Below are positions 52,234 to 60,068 of a stretch of DNA of 63,627 nucleotides, one piece after another (within the stretch, counting starts at the first letter, position 1; every line of letters starts with the position of its first letter). Below the pieces are notes generated by a model, which saw only the letters and a program-made list of their open reading frames with translations, was not told the DNA's origin and made no database searches. Both the position numbers and the translations under genes were made by a program. Source of the DNA: DASSBR01 sp035708085 (lineage in GTDB: Bacteria > Pseudomonadota > Gammaproteobacteria > Natronospirales > DASSBR01). The stretch lies in NCBI GenBank assembly GCA_035708085.1, contig DASSTE010000037.1, positions 1 through 63,627 on the forward strand, read 5' to 3'.

Positions 52234-52310
52234 GGAGTGGTAGTTCAGCTGGTTAGAATACCGGCCTGTCACGCCGGGGGTCGCGGGTTCGAGTCCCGTC
52301 CACTCCGCCA
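52234..52310 (+). tRNA. tRNA-Asp (anticodon GTC)
   Basis: A 77-base cloverleaf with acceptor GGAGTGG/CCACTCC and encoded GCCA. The anticodon loop CTGTCAC gives GTC, and the T arm is GCGGGTTCGAGTCCCGT. A terminator follows. Confidence 0.96.
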
Positions 52311-52318
52311 TTGACTGA

Positions 52319-52340
52319 AGGGCGCTCCGGCGCCCTTTTT
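52319..52340 (+). terminator. Terminator after the tRNA-Val/tRNA-Asp pair
   Basis: GGGCGC (52320-52325) and GCGCCC (52330-52335) pair around TCCG, followed by TTTTT (52336-52340). Confidence 0.75.
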
Positions 52341-52375
52341 CATATGTGCCGAACATATCGATTCAGGGTACGAGC

Positions 52376-54283
52376 ATGTTGCAGGGTTTGAGAGAGGGCG
52401 TTCAGGGCTGGTTGATGTGGGTGATCATCATCATCCTCGTAATCCCGTTCGCGTTGTGGGGCATCGGCAACTACGGGGGCTTCTTCTCGCCGAGCTACGT
52501 CGCGGAAGTCAACGGGACGGACATTACGCCGGAGGACTTCTCCAAGGCTTACCAGGGCCGATATCAGCAGTTGCAGCAGATGTTCGGCTCGTCCTACAAG
52601 CCGAACCCGGCCAAGCTGAAGAAGGAAGTACTGGACAGCCTTATCAGCCAGCAACTCCTCACGCAGCACGCTCTGAAGATGGGCTATCGCGTCAACGACC
52701 AGGAACTGGTCGCCCAGGTCCATCAGATGCCGGCCTTCAGCGTGGGTGGCAAGTTTTCAGTCGATGTGTACCGTGCGCGTTTGCAACAGGCGGGTTACAC
52801 GCCGCAACGGTTTGAAGATTCGATTCGGCGCGACCTGGTGGTAAGACAATTGTGGAGCGGTATCGCGTATAGCGCGATCGCGACCAACCGGGAATTCCAC
52901 AATTTTGTGGCGCTGTCCAAAGAGCAGCGCAAGATCGGCTACGTGACGGTGAAGGCCGATCAATTTCTTGACAAGGCCCATCCGACAGACGCAGAAGTTG
53001 CCGCTTACTACAATAATCACAAGTTGCAATTCATGACGCCGGATCAGGTATCGATTGCCTACATTGAACTTGACGCGGACCAGCTTGCGAAGAACATACC
53101 CGTCAAGGAAGACAAATTGCACGAGCTGTACCAGCAGCAGAAGCAGAAGTTCGTCAAGCAGGCGCAGCGCAAGGCGGCGCACATCCTGATCGCGCCCAAG
53201 GGCAAGGGTCCGAAGGCCGATGCGCAGGCTAAGGCGAAGGCGGAGTCTATCCTGAAGAAGCTTCATCACGGGGCCGACTTCGCCAAGTTGGCGAAGAAGT
53301 ATTCCGACGATCCGGGTTCCGCCAAGCACGGCGGCGACCTCGGCTGGGTGCAGCGTGGCGAAATGGTCAAGCCGTTCGAGAAGGCGCTATTCAGCATCGA
53401 CAAGGTCGGCGAAGTGGTCGGGCCGGTGAAGAGCCAGTACGGCTACCACATCATCAAGCTCGAGGGCGTGCGCAAACCGCAGCAGGAGAAGTTTGCCGAG
53501 GTGCGTGACCAGCTCGCGCGGGAATATCGCCAGAAGCAGGCCAAAGACGAGTTCTTCAAACTCGGCGACAAGCTGAGCAACCTGGCGTTCGACCATCCGG
53601 ATTCGCTCGAGCCCATACACAAGGCGCTGAATCTGCCGATCCGGAAGGTCGACAACGTGACCCGCGACAGCGGCAAGGGCATTGCTTCAAACCCGAAGGT
53701 GCGCGCGGCCGCGTTCAGTGCGGAAGCATACAAGAACGGCAACAATCGCCTGATCAAACTGGGCGACACGCACGCGGTAGTATTGCACGACGTGGATCGT
53801 CAGCCGGCAAAGCTCAAGCCGCTTGCCGACGTCAAGGCGGATATCGTCAAAACGCTCAAGCACCAGGCGGCAGTGAAACAGGCCCAGGCGGTGGCGGAAA
53901 AGATTGCAGCCGAAGTGCGCAATGGCAAGACGCTCGAAGCTGCGGCCAAGGCTGCCGATCTTAAGGTGCAGCCGGCAAAATTCGTCGGCCGTAGCGGCAG
54001 CGACGTGCCACAGCCGGTGGTCCAGGCCGCGTTTGCGGCCATTCCCCCGGCTCCGTCGCAGGTTAGATCGGGTACGGTGGCGCTGGCTTCCGGCGATCAA
54101 GCGGTCTTCACCTTGCTGGCCGTCAAGCCCGGTAAGCCCGCGTCATCGGAAGATGCCAGCAAGACGGCACTTGGGCGGCGGTTGGTGCAAAGCCACGCGC
54201 AGGCGGATCTGGCGGCGTACGTTGCGAACCTCCGCAAGCATGCCGACATCGACATCCAACAGAGCAACATCAGTAATTACTAA
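52376..54283 (+). CDS. ppiD: Periplasmic folding chaperone/peptidyl-prolyl isomerase PpiD
   Basis: A protein of 635 residues from ATG 52376. One N-terminal membrane anchor (about residues 12-32, WLMWVIIIILVIPFALWGIG) places the rest in the periplasm. A SurA-like chaperone part (about 40-250) surrounds a parvulin domain at about 264-360 (RKAAHILIAPKGKG, KKYSDDPGSAKHGGDLGWV). PpiD acts at the SecYEG translocon on newly exported proteins. It follows hupB and the tRNAs as in other gammaproteobacteria and is convergent with fabI. Confidence 0.93.
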   Translation: MLQGLREGVQGWLMWVIIIILVIPFALWGIGNYGGFFSPSYVAEVNGTDITPEDFSKAYQGRYQQLQQMFGSSYKPNPAKLKKEVLDSLISQQLLTQHALKMGYRVNDQELVAQVHQMPAFSVGGKFSVDVYRARLQQAGYTPQRFEDSIRRDLVVRQLWSGIAYSAIATNREFHNFVALSKEQRKIGYVTVKADQFLDKAHPTDAEVAAYYNNHKLQFMTPDQVSIAYIELDADQLAKNIPVKEDKLHELYQQQKQKFVKQAQRKAAHILIAPKGKGPKADAQAKAKAESILKKLHHGADFAKLAKKYSDDPGSAKHGGDLGWVQRGEMVKPFEKALFSIDKVGEVVGPVKSQYGYHIIKLEGVRKPQQEKFAEVRDQLAREYRQKQAKDEFFKLGDKLSNLAFDHPDSLEPIHKALNLPIRKVDNVTRDSGKGIASNPKVRAAAFSAEAYKNGNNRLIKLGDTHAVVLHDVDRQPAKLKPLADVKADIVKTLKHQAAVKQAQAVAEKIAAEVRNGKTLEAAAKAADLKVQPAKFVGRSGSDVPQPVVQAAFAAIPPAPSQVRSGTVALASGDQAVFTLLAVKPGKPASSEDASKTALGRRLVQSHAQADLAAYVANLRKHADIDIQQSNISNY

Positions 54284-54294
54284 AACTGCATGAA

Positions 54295-54350
54295 GCGGGT
54301 TCCGCTCCACTGGCAGATTCTGTTGCGCTGGCGCCGGAGCGCGAACCTGC
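54295..54350. terminator. Inverted repeat between convergent ppiD and fabI
   Basis: GCGGGTTCCGCTCC (54295-54308) and GGAGCGCGAACCTGC (54336-54350) can pair with small bulges over a 27-base loop. There is no T-run, so it is only a candidate bidirectional terminator in the 89-base gap. Confidence 0.3.
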
Positions 54351-54372
54351 ACTTCCGCCTCAATGCGCCCTC

Positions 54373-55152
54373 TTACAGGGTCATACCGACGCTGCTGTAT
54401 CCCGCGTCGACATAGATGGTCTCGGCGGTGATGCCGGCGGCCAGGTCGGAGCAGAGGAACGCGGCGGTATTGCCGACGTCTTCGATCGTGACGTTGCGCT
54501 TCAGCGGAGCCATTTCCCGGACGTGTTCCAGCATGCCGCGGAAGCCGCTGATGCCGGCGGCGGCGAGCGTTTTGATCGGCCCTGCCGAAATCGCGTTGAC
54601 GCGGATGCCTTCCGGCCCCAGGTCGTGCGCGAGAAAACGAACGTTCGCTTCCAGGCTGGCCTTGGCGGGGCCCATGACATTGTAGTTCGGTAGTGACCGG
54701 ACGGCGCCGAGGTAGCTCAATGTCAGGATTGCGCCGTTGCGGTCCTGCATCATCGGCCGGCCGGCCTTGGCGAGCGCGGCCAGGCTGTAGGCGCTGATGT
54801 CGTGCGCGATCTTGAAGCCTTCACGAGTCACTGAATCGATGTAGCGGCCGGCGAGCTGGTCGCGCGGCGCGAAGCCCACGGAATGGACGATAATGTCGAG
54901 GCCGTCCCAGCTTTCCTTCAGGCCCTCAAACAGCGCATCGATTTCAGCATCGCTGCCGACGTCGCATGGAAAAACCTTGTCGGAACCCAGTTCGGCGGCC
55001 ATGTCGATGACCCGCCCCTTGAGCTTGTCGCCCTGATAGCTGAAGGCGAGATCCGCGCCTTCGCGGCGCATGGCTTGGGCGATGCCCCAGGCGATCGAAC
55101 GGTTGCTGGCGAGGCCGACGATCAGCGCGCGCTTGCCGTTTAGAAAAGCCAT
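54373..55152 (-). CDS. fabI: Enoyl-[acyl-carrier-protein] reductase (NADH) FabI
   Basis: A protein of 259 residues from ATG 55152 (MAFLNGKRALIVGLASNRSI). The frame stays open upstream through mltD, but that is a shadow. The cofactor-binding loop is LIVGLASNRSIAWGIAQAM and the active site is YNVMGPAKASLEANVRFLA with Tyr and Lys seven apart. It catalyses the last reduction in each cycle of fatty-acid elongation. The Gly near position 93 in HSVGFAPRDQL is as in triclosan-sensitive enzymes. Confidence 0.96.
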   Translation of the reverse strand: MAFLNGKRALIVGLASNRSIAWGIAQAMRREGADLAFSYQGDKLKGRVIDMAAELGSDKVFPCDVGSDAEIDALFEGLKESWDGLDIIVHSVGFAPRDQLAGRYIDSVTREGFKIAHDISAYSLAALAKAGRPMMQDRNGAILTLSYLGAVRSLPNYNVMGPAKASLEANVRFLAHDLGPEGIRVNAISAGPIKTLAAAGISGFRGMLEHVREMAPLKRNVTIEDVGNTAAFLCSDLAAGITAETIYVDAGYSSVGMTL

Positions 55153-55190
55153 CTTGTTGTTACTCCGTCCTGATTCGTCGTTGGTGGCGA

Positions 55191-57011
55191 CTAACTTTGC
55201 GTCGACTGGCTTTGTTCGTTGACATACAGCAGCAGTTGCTGCCCCGGATGCAGGTAGTCGTCCAGCGACAGTGAGTTCCAGCTGGCCAGCTGGTTTACGT
55301 CCACGTTGAACTGGTTCGAGATCGACCACAACGAATCGCCGGATCGAACGGTATAGTGAATCTTGCGCAGCAGGTCCTGTGCGGTGGCGGCGACCGTCTG
55401 TGCGCTCGCCTGGTGACCTTCCGGCCAGATCGCGAGTTTTTCGCCGATGTGCAGGACCGAATTGCGGCTGATGTCGTTCCAGCTCGCCAGCTCGTTCATG
55501 GTGACGCCGTAACGCTGGCCGATATCCCAGAGCGAATCGCCGGAGCGCACGACGTAGTCGATCTTGCCGTGGCGATGCCGCCTGCCACCGTGGCTGTAGA
55601 CCACCAGCTTGTCGCCGATCTGCAGCGTTGCGTGCGTGCTCATGTGGTTCCAGCGCGCGAGCTGCCGGGTGCTCACGCCGTAGCGCTGGCCGATATCCCA
55701 CAACGAGTCGCCGGGGCGTATGACGTAGTGAATCTCGCGGCCGCGCCGCGCCAGCTCGTCGTGGCGCAGGTGGCGGATTTCGTCGAGGGCGTACTGGTCG
55801 AGGCTGGTCGCCGCGTCCGGCACCATCAGGTATTGCCCGGCGCGGATCATTGACCCGTCGAGTTGGTTTACCTTCTTGAGCACATCGACGGTCGTGCCAT
55901 AGTGGTGCGCGATCGAGATCAGCGTTTCGCCGGTCTGAATCTTGTGGTGTTGCCACTGGACGCGCTTGTCGGCCGGCAGCGCCGCGAGATTGGCGACGAA
56001 ATCGGCGCGCGACGCGATCGGTATCAGCAGTGCCTGGTCTCGATCGGGTTCCGTTGCCCAGCGGTTGTAGCCCGGGTTCAGCAGGTACATCTGTTCGAGC
56101 GTCAGACCGGCCATTTTGGCGGCGCGGGCGATGTCGATCTGCTTGCTGATCGGAATGCTGGCGAGATAGGGCTGGTTGGGAATCGCCGGCAACGTGATGC
56201 CGTACTTCTTGGGGTTCTGGATAATGTCGCGGCACGCGAGCAGCCACGGCACGTAGGCGCGCGTCTGCCTGGGCAGGTCCAGGTGCCAGAAGTCGGTCGG
56301 GTCGCCATGCCGCTTGTTCTTGTTGATCGCCCAGGCGACGCGGCCGCCGCCCGAGTTGTAGGCGGCGAGCGCCAGCAGCCAGTTGTCGAACTTGCCGTAC
56401 AGATACTGCAGGTAATCGAGCGCGGCGCGGGTCGAGCCGACAACGTCGCGCCGCCCGTCGAACCACCAGTTCTCCTGCAGCCCGAAGCGGTGTGCGGCGG
56501 TCGGCATGAACTGCCACAGACCCGAGGCGCCGCTATGGGAATAGGCGAACGGATCGTAGGCGCTTTCGACCACCGGCAGTAGCGCGATTTCGATCGGCAT
56601 GTTGCGCTTGTCGAGCTGCTGGACGATGTAATAAAGATAAGGCTTGGCCCGCTGGGCGACGCGCTCGATGTATTCCGGGTGCGCGGCGTACCACTTGAGC
56701 TTGGCGTCGATGCGGTCGTTGTCGAGGTCCGCCAGGCTGAAGTTTTTCCGCATCCGCTGCCAGAGGCTGGTCGGCCTGGTGGGCGCGGCAGGCTCGGTCG
56801 CCTCGGTAGCGGCGGCCTGTTGTTCCGAGCCTTCTTCAAGATCCTTCCACTGCACCGGCGGCAGGGCCGTGATCGTATCGGCCTCCGGTGGCGGCGAACT
56901 CTGGTCGTCGGCCGCCGCAGCCGGCGGTTTGGTCATCAGGCTGCAGCCGCCGGCGGCGAGCAGCAACGCGATGGAGGCGCCCAACATGGCACCGCGTAAC
57001 AATTGTCGCAT
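55191..57011 (-). CDS. mltD: Membrane-bound lytic murein transglycosylase D with four LysM domains
   Basis: A lipoprotein of 606 residues. The ATG at 57011 shares a base with the gloB stop (TGATG). The signal peptide ends in a lipobox with acceptor C23 (LLLAAGGC). The transglycosylase domain has PVVESAYDPFAYSHSGASGLWQ with the catalytic Glu, and AAYNSGGGRV. Four LysM repeats follow from about residue 360 (QTGETLISIAHHYG, RPGDSLWDIGQRYG, RSGDSLWDIGQRYG, RSGDSLWSISNQF). E. coli MltD has two. It cleaves peptidoglycan at the outer membrane inner face. Confidence 0.94.
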   Translation of the reverse strand: MRQLLRGAMLGASIALLLAAGGCSLMTKPPAAAADDQSSPPPEADTITALPPVQWKDLEEGSEQQAAATEATEPAAPTRPTSLWQRMRKNFSLADLDNDRIDAKLKWYAAHPEYIERVAQRAKPYLYYIVQQLDKRNMPIEIALLPVVESAYDPFAYSHSGASGLWQFMPTAAHRFGLQENWWFDGRRDVVGSTRAALDYLQYLYGKFDNWLLALAAYNSGGGRVAWAINKNKRHGDPTDFWHLDLPRQTRAYVPWLLACRDIIQNPKKYGITLPAIPNQPYLASIPISKQIDIARAAKMAGLTLEQMYLLNPGYNRWATEPDRDQALLIPIASRADFVANLAALPADKRVQWQHHKIQTGETLISIAHHYGTTVDVLKKVNQLDGSMIRAGQYLMVPDAATSLDQYALDEIRHLRHDELARRGREIHYVIRPGDSLWDIGQRYGVSTRQLARWNHMSTHATLQIGDKLVVYSHGGRRHRHGKIDYVVRSGDSLWDIGQRYGVTMNELASWNDISRNSVLHIGEKLAIWPEGHQASAQTVAATAQDLLRKIHYTVRSGDSLWSISNQFNVDVNQLASWNSLSLDDYLHPGQQLLLYVNEQSQSTQS

Positions 57012-57778
57012 CAAAAATTATCCTTCCAGCTTCGCAGCGCCGCAAAGACTGCCGCCGGGTCATTCAATTTTTTGCCGCAATGCCGCTCAGCGCTGTCGCG
57101 AACCGCTTCGCGGTCCGCGCGCAGGAACGGATTGAACTCCGCTTCTTCGCCGATCGTCGAAGGCAGCGTCGGCTCGCCGGCCGCGCGCCTGTCGTCCGCC
57201 CACCTTTGTCGCCGGGCGACGGCGTCGTTAGCGGGCTCCACCGCGGCGGCGAACTGCAGGTTGCGTTGCGTGTATTCGTGCCCGCAATAAACGCGCGTTT
57301 CGGGCGACAAAGCCCTCAGGCGCGTGAGCGATGCCCACATTTGCTCCGCCGTTCCCTCGAACAGCCGGCCGCAACCGGCGCTGAACAGGGTGTCCCCGGT
57401 AAAAACCGCACCCGCGCCATGATACGCGATTTGGCCGCGCGTGTGGCCCGGGGTCGCCAGGACCTGCAACGCGCAGCCGACGCCCGGAACGTCGAATCGG
57501 TCATTATCGTGTAGCGGCTCAGTCAAGCCGGCAACACCATCGGCAGCCGGGCCGAACACCGGAATGTCCCCGCGGGCGCACAATTCGGCCACCCCATCGG
57601 TATGATCCCAATGATGGTGGGTGATCAGAATGGCCGCCAACTCGAGGCTTTCAGCCGCCAGCCGGTCGGCGACCGGCTGCGCATCGCCCGGATCGACCAC
57701 GGCGACACGCGCCGAGTCTCCCCGCAGGAGCCAGATGTAGTTGTCGCGCAACGCGGGTATGGCACTAATGGTTACCAC
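57011..57778 (-). CDS. gloB: Hydroxyacylglutathione hydrolase (glyoxalase II)
   Basis: A protein of 255 residues from GTG 57778, giving VVTISAIPALRDNYIWLL, the usual N-terminus. The longer frame to 57955 has no homologous sequence. The metal motif is THHHWDHTDG, with further ligands in TPGHTRGQIAY, FTGDTLFSAGCGRLFEG and YCGHEYTQRNLQFA. It hydrolyses S-lactoylglutathione in methylglyoxal detoxification. It is divergent from the methyltransferase gene and coupled to mltD. Confidence 0.95.
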   Translation of the reverse strand: MVTISAIPALRDNYIWLLRGDSARVAVVDPGDAQPVADRLAAESLELAAILITHHHWDHTDGVAELCARGDIPVFGPAADGVAGLTEPLHDNDRFDVPGVGCALQVLATPGHTRGQIAYHGAGAVFTGDTLFSAGCGRLFEGTAEQMWASLTRLRALSPETRVYCGHEYTQRNLQFAAAVEPANDAVARRQRWADDRRAAGEPTLPSTIGEEAEFNPFLRADREAVRDSAERHCGKKLNDPAAVFAALRSWKDNF

Positions 57779-57936
57779 GCGGTCATTTTTGCGGGATTGC
57801 GCTCGCCGGTCAACGTTGGGAGCCCCATCCACGGCGCGGTCGGCGGGGATTTCCGGATGGGTGGGCGGTTGGCCGCACTGCGACGGCCCGGTATAGTGGC
57901 CGCAAGCGGTGGCGCGGTTACAATCGGACGGACAGT

Positions 57937-58686
57937 TTGAATGACCACTTCGCAACGTGGTTCGACAGTCCCGTCGGGCGCCAGGTGCTCGACGAGGAAG
58001 CCGCCTTGCTGGCTGAGGTGTACGCCACGCTGTTCGGGTACTGGATCATCCAGGTCGGCGCCTGGGGGCATGCCACGGAGTTGCTCGACGGGTGCAAGAT
58101 CCGCGGCCGTGCGCTGGTTGCCGGTGCGGACGAGGGCAGCGCCGCCGTTGGCATGACGAGCGAGCCGCACGCGCTGGCGATCGCGCCCGACAGCGTCGAC
58201 GCCGTCCTGTTGCCGCACACACTCGAACGCAGTACCACGCCGCACGCGGTGCTGCGCGAAGCCGAACGCGTGCTGGTGGGGGAAGGCCGCGTGCTGATTC
58301 TGGGGTTCAACCCGTGGAGCCTTTGGGGCGGTCGACGGCGCCTGGCGAAGCCGGCGCGGTCGGTGCGATTGCCGTGGGCGACGGGGCAATACATCGGCGA
58401 ATGGCGTATGAAAGACTGGCTAAGCCTGCTGGGGTTTGAAGTGATTCATAGTCGACGTTACCTGCACGGGCTGCCGTCCGAGCATCCTGCGCTGCTGCGC
58501 CGGGTCGAGTTCACCCGTGCGTTGGGGCGCCGCTGCTGGCCGCGGCTTGCCGGGGGCTATTTCATCGTCGCGCGCAAGCGCATCACCACGCTGACGCCGA
58601 TCAAGCCGCTGCGGGCACGACGCCAGCGCCGGCTGGTGGGCGGACTGGTCGAGCCGACGCCGCGAAGCCTGCCCCGCTCGTCATGA
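57937..58686 (+). CDS. SAM-dependent methyltransferase-like protein (YafS-like position)
   Basis: A protein of 249 residues. The only usable start is TTG 57937. The fold is recognisable from SVDAVLLPHTLERSTTPHAVLREAERVLVGEGRVLILGFNPWSLWGG, seen in parts, but the canonical glycine-rich SAM loop is weak (VGAWGHATELLDG). The gloB-methyltransferase-rnhA-dnaQ order matches the E. coli gloB-yafS-rnhA-dnaQ segment, so it is probably the YafS orthologue. The target is unknown. It overlaps rnhA by four bases. Confidence 0.8.
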   Translation: MNDHFATWFDSPVGRQVLDEEAALLAEVYATLFGYWIIQVGAWGHATELLDGCKIRGRALVAGADEGSAAVGMTSEPHALAIAPDSVDAVLLPHTLERSTTPHAVLREAERVLVGEGRVLILGFNPWSLWGGRRRLAKPARSVRLPWATGQYIGEWRMKDWLSLLGFEVIHSRRYLHGLPSEHPALLRRVEFTRALGRRCWPRLAGGYFIVARKRITTLTPIKPLRARRQRRLVGGLVEPTPRSLPRSS

Positions 58687-59135
58687 ACGAGGTGACGATC
58701 TACACCGACGGCGCCTGCCGCGGTAACCCGGGACCGGGCGGCTGGGGCGTGCTGTTGTCCGCGGCCGGGCGCGAGAAGACGTTATACGGCGGCGAGCGGC
58801 ACACGACCAATAACCGCATGGAGCTGACGGCGGCGATCGAGGCGTTCAAGGCGCTGAAAAGGCCGTGCAAGGTCAAGCTGTATACCGATTCGCAATACGT
58901 CCGCAACGGCATTACCGCCTGGCTGGCCAACTGGAAGAAGCGCGGCTGGAAAACCGCGGCACGAACGGCCGTCAAAAACGACGACCTGTGGCGGGAACTG
59001 GACGTCCAGGCCGGCCGCCATCAGGTCGAATGGCACTGGGTCAAAGGCCATGCCGGGCATCCCGGCAATGAGCGGGCGGATGCGTTGGCTAATAAAGCAA
59101 TAGACGAGTTGCTGTGCAACTCGGGTCAAAGGTAA
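58683..59135 (+). CDS. rnhA: Ribonuclease HI
   Basis: A protein of 150 residues overlapping the methyltransferase stop (ATGA). Catalytic residues: D9 (IYTDGACRGNPGPGGWG), E47 (NNRMELTAAIEA), D69 (LYTDSQYVRNGI) and D133 (NERADALANKA). It degrades RNA in RNA-DNA hybrids. The basic handle WKKRGWKTAART is present. The last residues SGQR and the TAA stop are encoded by a heptad repeat array, a short extension past the normal end. Confidence 0.96.
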   Translation: MNEVTIYTDGACRGNPGPGGWGVLLSAAGREKTLYGGERHTTNNRMELTAAIEAFKALKRPCKVKLYTDSQYVRNGITAWLANWKKRGWKTAARTAVKNDDLWRELDVQAGRHQVEWHWVKGHAGHPGNERADALANKAIDELLCNSGQR

Positions 59136-59226
59136 AGGGTTAAGGGGAAGAATTTTGCTAACCGTTGCCATTACCGCTATCACAGGCCGTACCCTGATCC
59201 CTTCCCCTTTACCGTTTATCTTTAAG
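59123..59226. repeat. Inverted 7-bp repeat element between rnhA and dnaQ
   Basis: Left units GGGTCAA, AGGTAAA, GGGTTAA, GGGGAAG (59123-59150) are in phase. The right arm (59194-59226), read on the minus strand, contains GGTAAAGGGGAAGGG and matches the left arm. The middle (TGCTAACCGTTGCCATTACC) has related units. It supplies the rnhA stop and ends 17 bases before dnaQ. Confidence 0.6.
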
Positions 59227-59243
59227 CCTTATACCCATTTCTG

Positions 59244-59957
59244 ATGCGCCAGATAGTTCTCGATACCGAAACCACCGGCCTCGATACCGGTGAAGGTCAC
59301 CGCATCATCGAAATCGGCGCGGTCGAAATTGTCAACCGCCGCCTGACCGGCAAGACGTTTCACCACTACCTGAACCCCGACCGCGAGATCGACGAGGGCG
59401 CGGTTGAAGTGCATGGCATCACCCTCGAGGACCTGCGCGACAAGCCGCGCTTCGCCGATGTTGTCGAGGATCTGCTGACGTTCGTGCGTGACGGCGAGCT
59501 GGTGATTCACAACGCACCCTTCGATATCGGCTTCCTGAATCACGAGCTGACGTTGCTGCGCCACCATGTGGCCGACATTGCCACGGTCTGCTCGGTTCTG
59601 GACACGCTGGTGCTCGCGCGCCGCATGCACCCGGGGCAGCGCAACAGCCTCGACGCGCTGTGCCGCCGCTATGCGATCGACAATTCGCAGCGCACGTACC
59701 ATGGTGCGCTGCTCGACGCGGAAATTCTGGCGGATGTTTATCTGGCCATGACTGGAGGCCAGGCAACGCTGTCGCTGGATACGGCGGCGCAGCCGGGTGC
59801 TGCCGTTGCGGCGCAGGCCGTCGTGCGCCCGCAGGCGCCGCTCAAGGTGATCCGCGCTACCGCCGAGGAGCTTGCGGCGCACGCGGCACGGCTTGCCGCG
59901 ATCGACGAAGCCAGCGGCGGACAGTGTCTCTGGAAGCAGGCGGAGCCCGTTTCGTAA
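59244..59957 (+). CDS. dnaQ: DNA polymerase III epsilon subunit (proofreading exonuclease)
   Basis: A protein of 237 residues. Exonuclease motifs: D7 and E9 in VLDTETTGLDTGEGHRIIEIG, HNAPFDIGFLNHEL, and RTYHGALLDAEILADVYLAM with the catalytic His. A flexible Ala/Gln-rich linker and the C-terminal polymerase-binding segment (about 190-237) follow. It proofreads replication errors as part of the core polymerase. Confidence 0.96.
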   Translation: MRQIVLDTETTGLDTGEGHRIIEIGAVEIVNRRLTGKTFHHYLNPDREIDEGAVEVHGITLEDLRDKPRFADVVEDLLTFVRDGELVIHNAPFDIGFLNHELTLLRHHVADIATVCSVLDTLVLARRMHPGQRNSLDALCRRYAIDNSQRTYHGALLDAEILADVYLAMTGGQATLSLDTAAQPGAAVAAQAVVRPQAPLKVIRATAEELAAHAARLAAIDEASGGQCLWKQAEPVS

Positions 59958-59980
59958 AGCAGCTGCGGCAGCAGCAACGC

Positions 59981-60009
59981 TTCAACTGCCCCGGGCGCGA
60001 TGCTATAGT
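59981..60009 (+). promoter_or_regulatory. Predicted promoter of the antiporter gene
   Basis: TTCAAC (59981-59986), 17 bases and TATAGT (60004-60009) in the 111-base gap after dnaQ, about 60 bases before the TTG start. Confidence 0.45.
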
Positions 60010-60068
60010 GCCGCCGTTTATGCGCGCCACGGATACGGCCGCCAGAGAAAAATTCAAGAGAACTCCAA

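Noticed and set aside
54290..54415. Short plus-strand reading frame starting ATG AAG CGG in the ppiD-fabI gap.
   Set aside because: It runs into the fabI 3' end antisense, has no ribosome-binding site and overlaps an inverted repeat.
54373..56517. One open frame of 714 codons that would fuse FabI to an Arg/Pro-rich N-terminal extension.
   Set aside because: The upstream part is mltD read in another frame. FabI has a normal Met start at 55152 with a ribosome-binding site, and the extension has no protein-like features.
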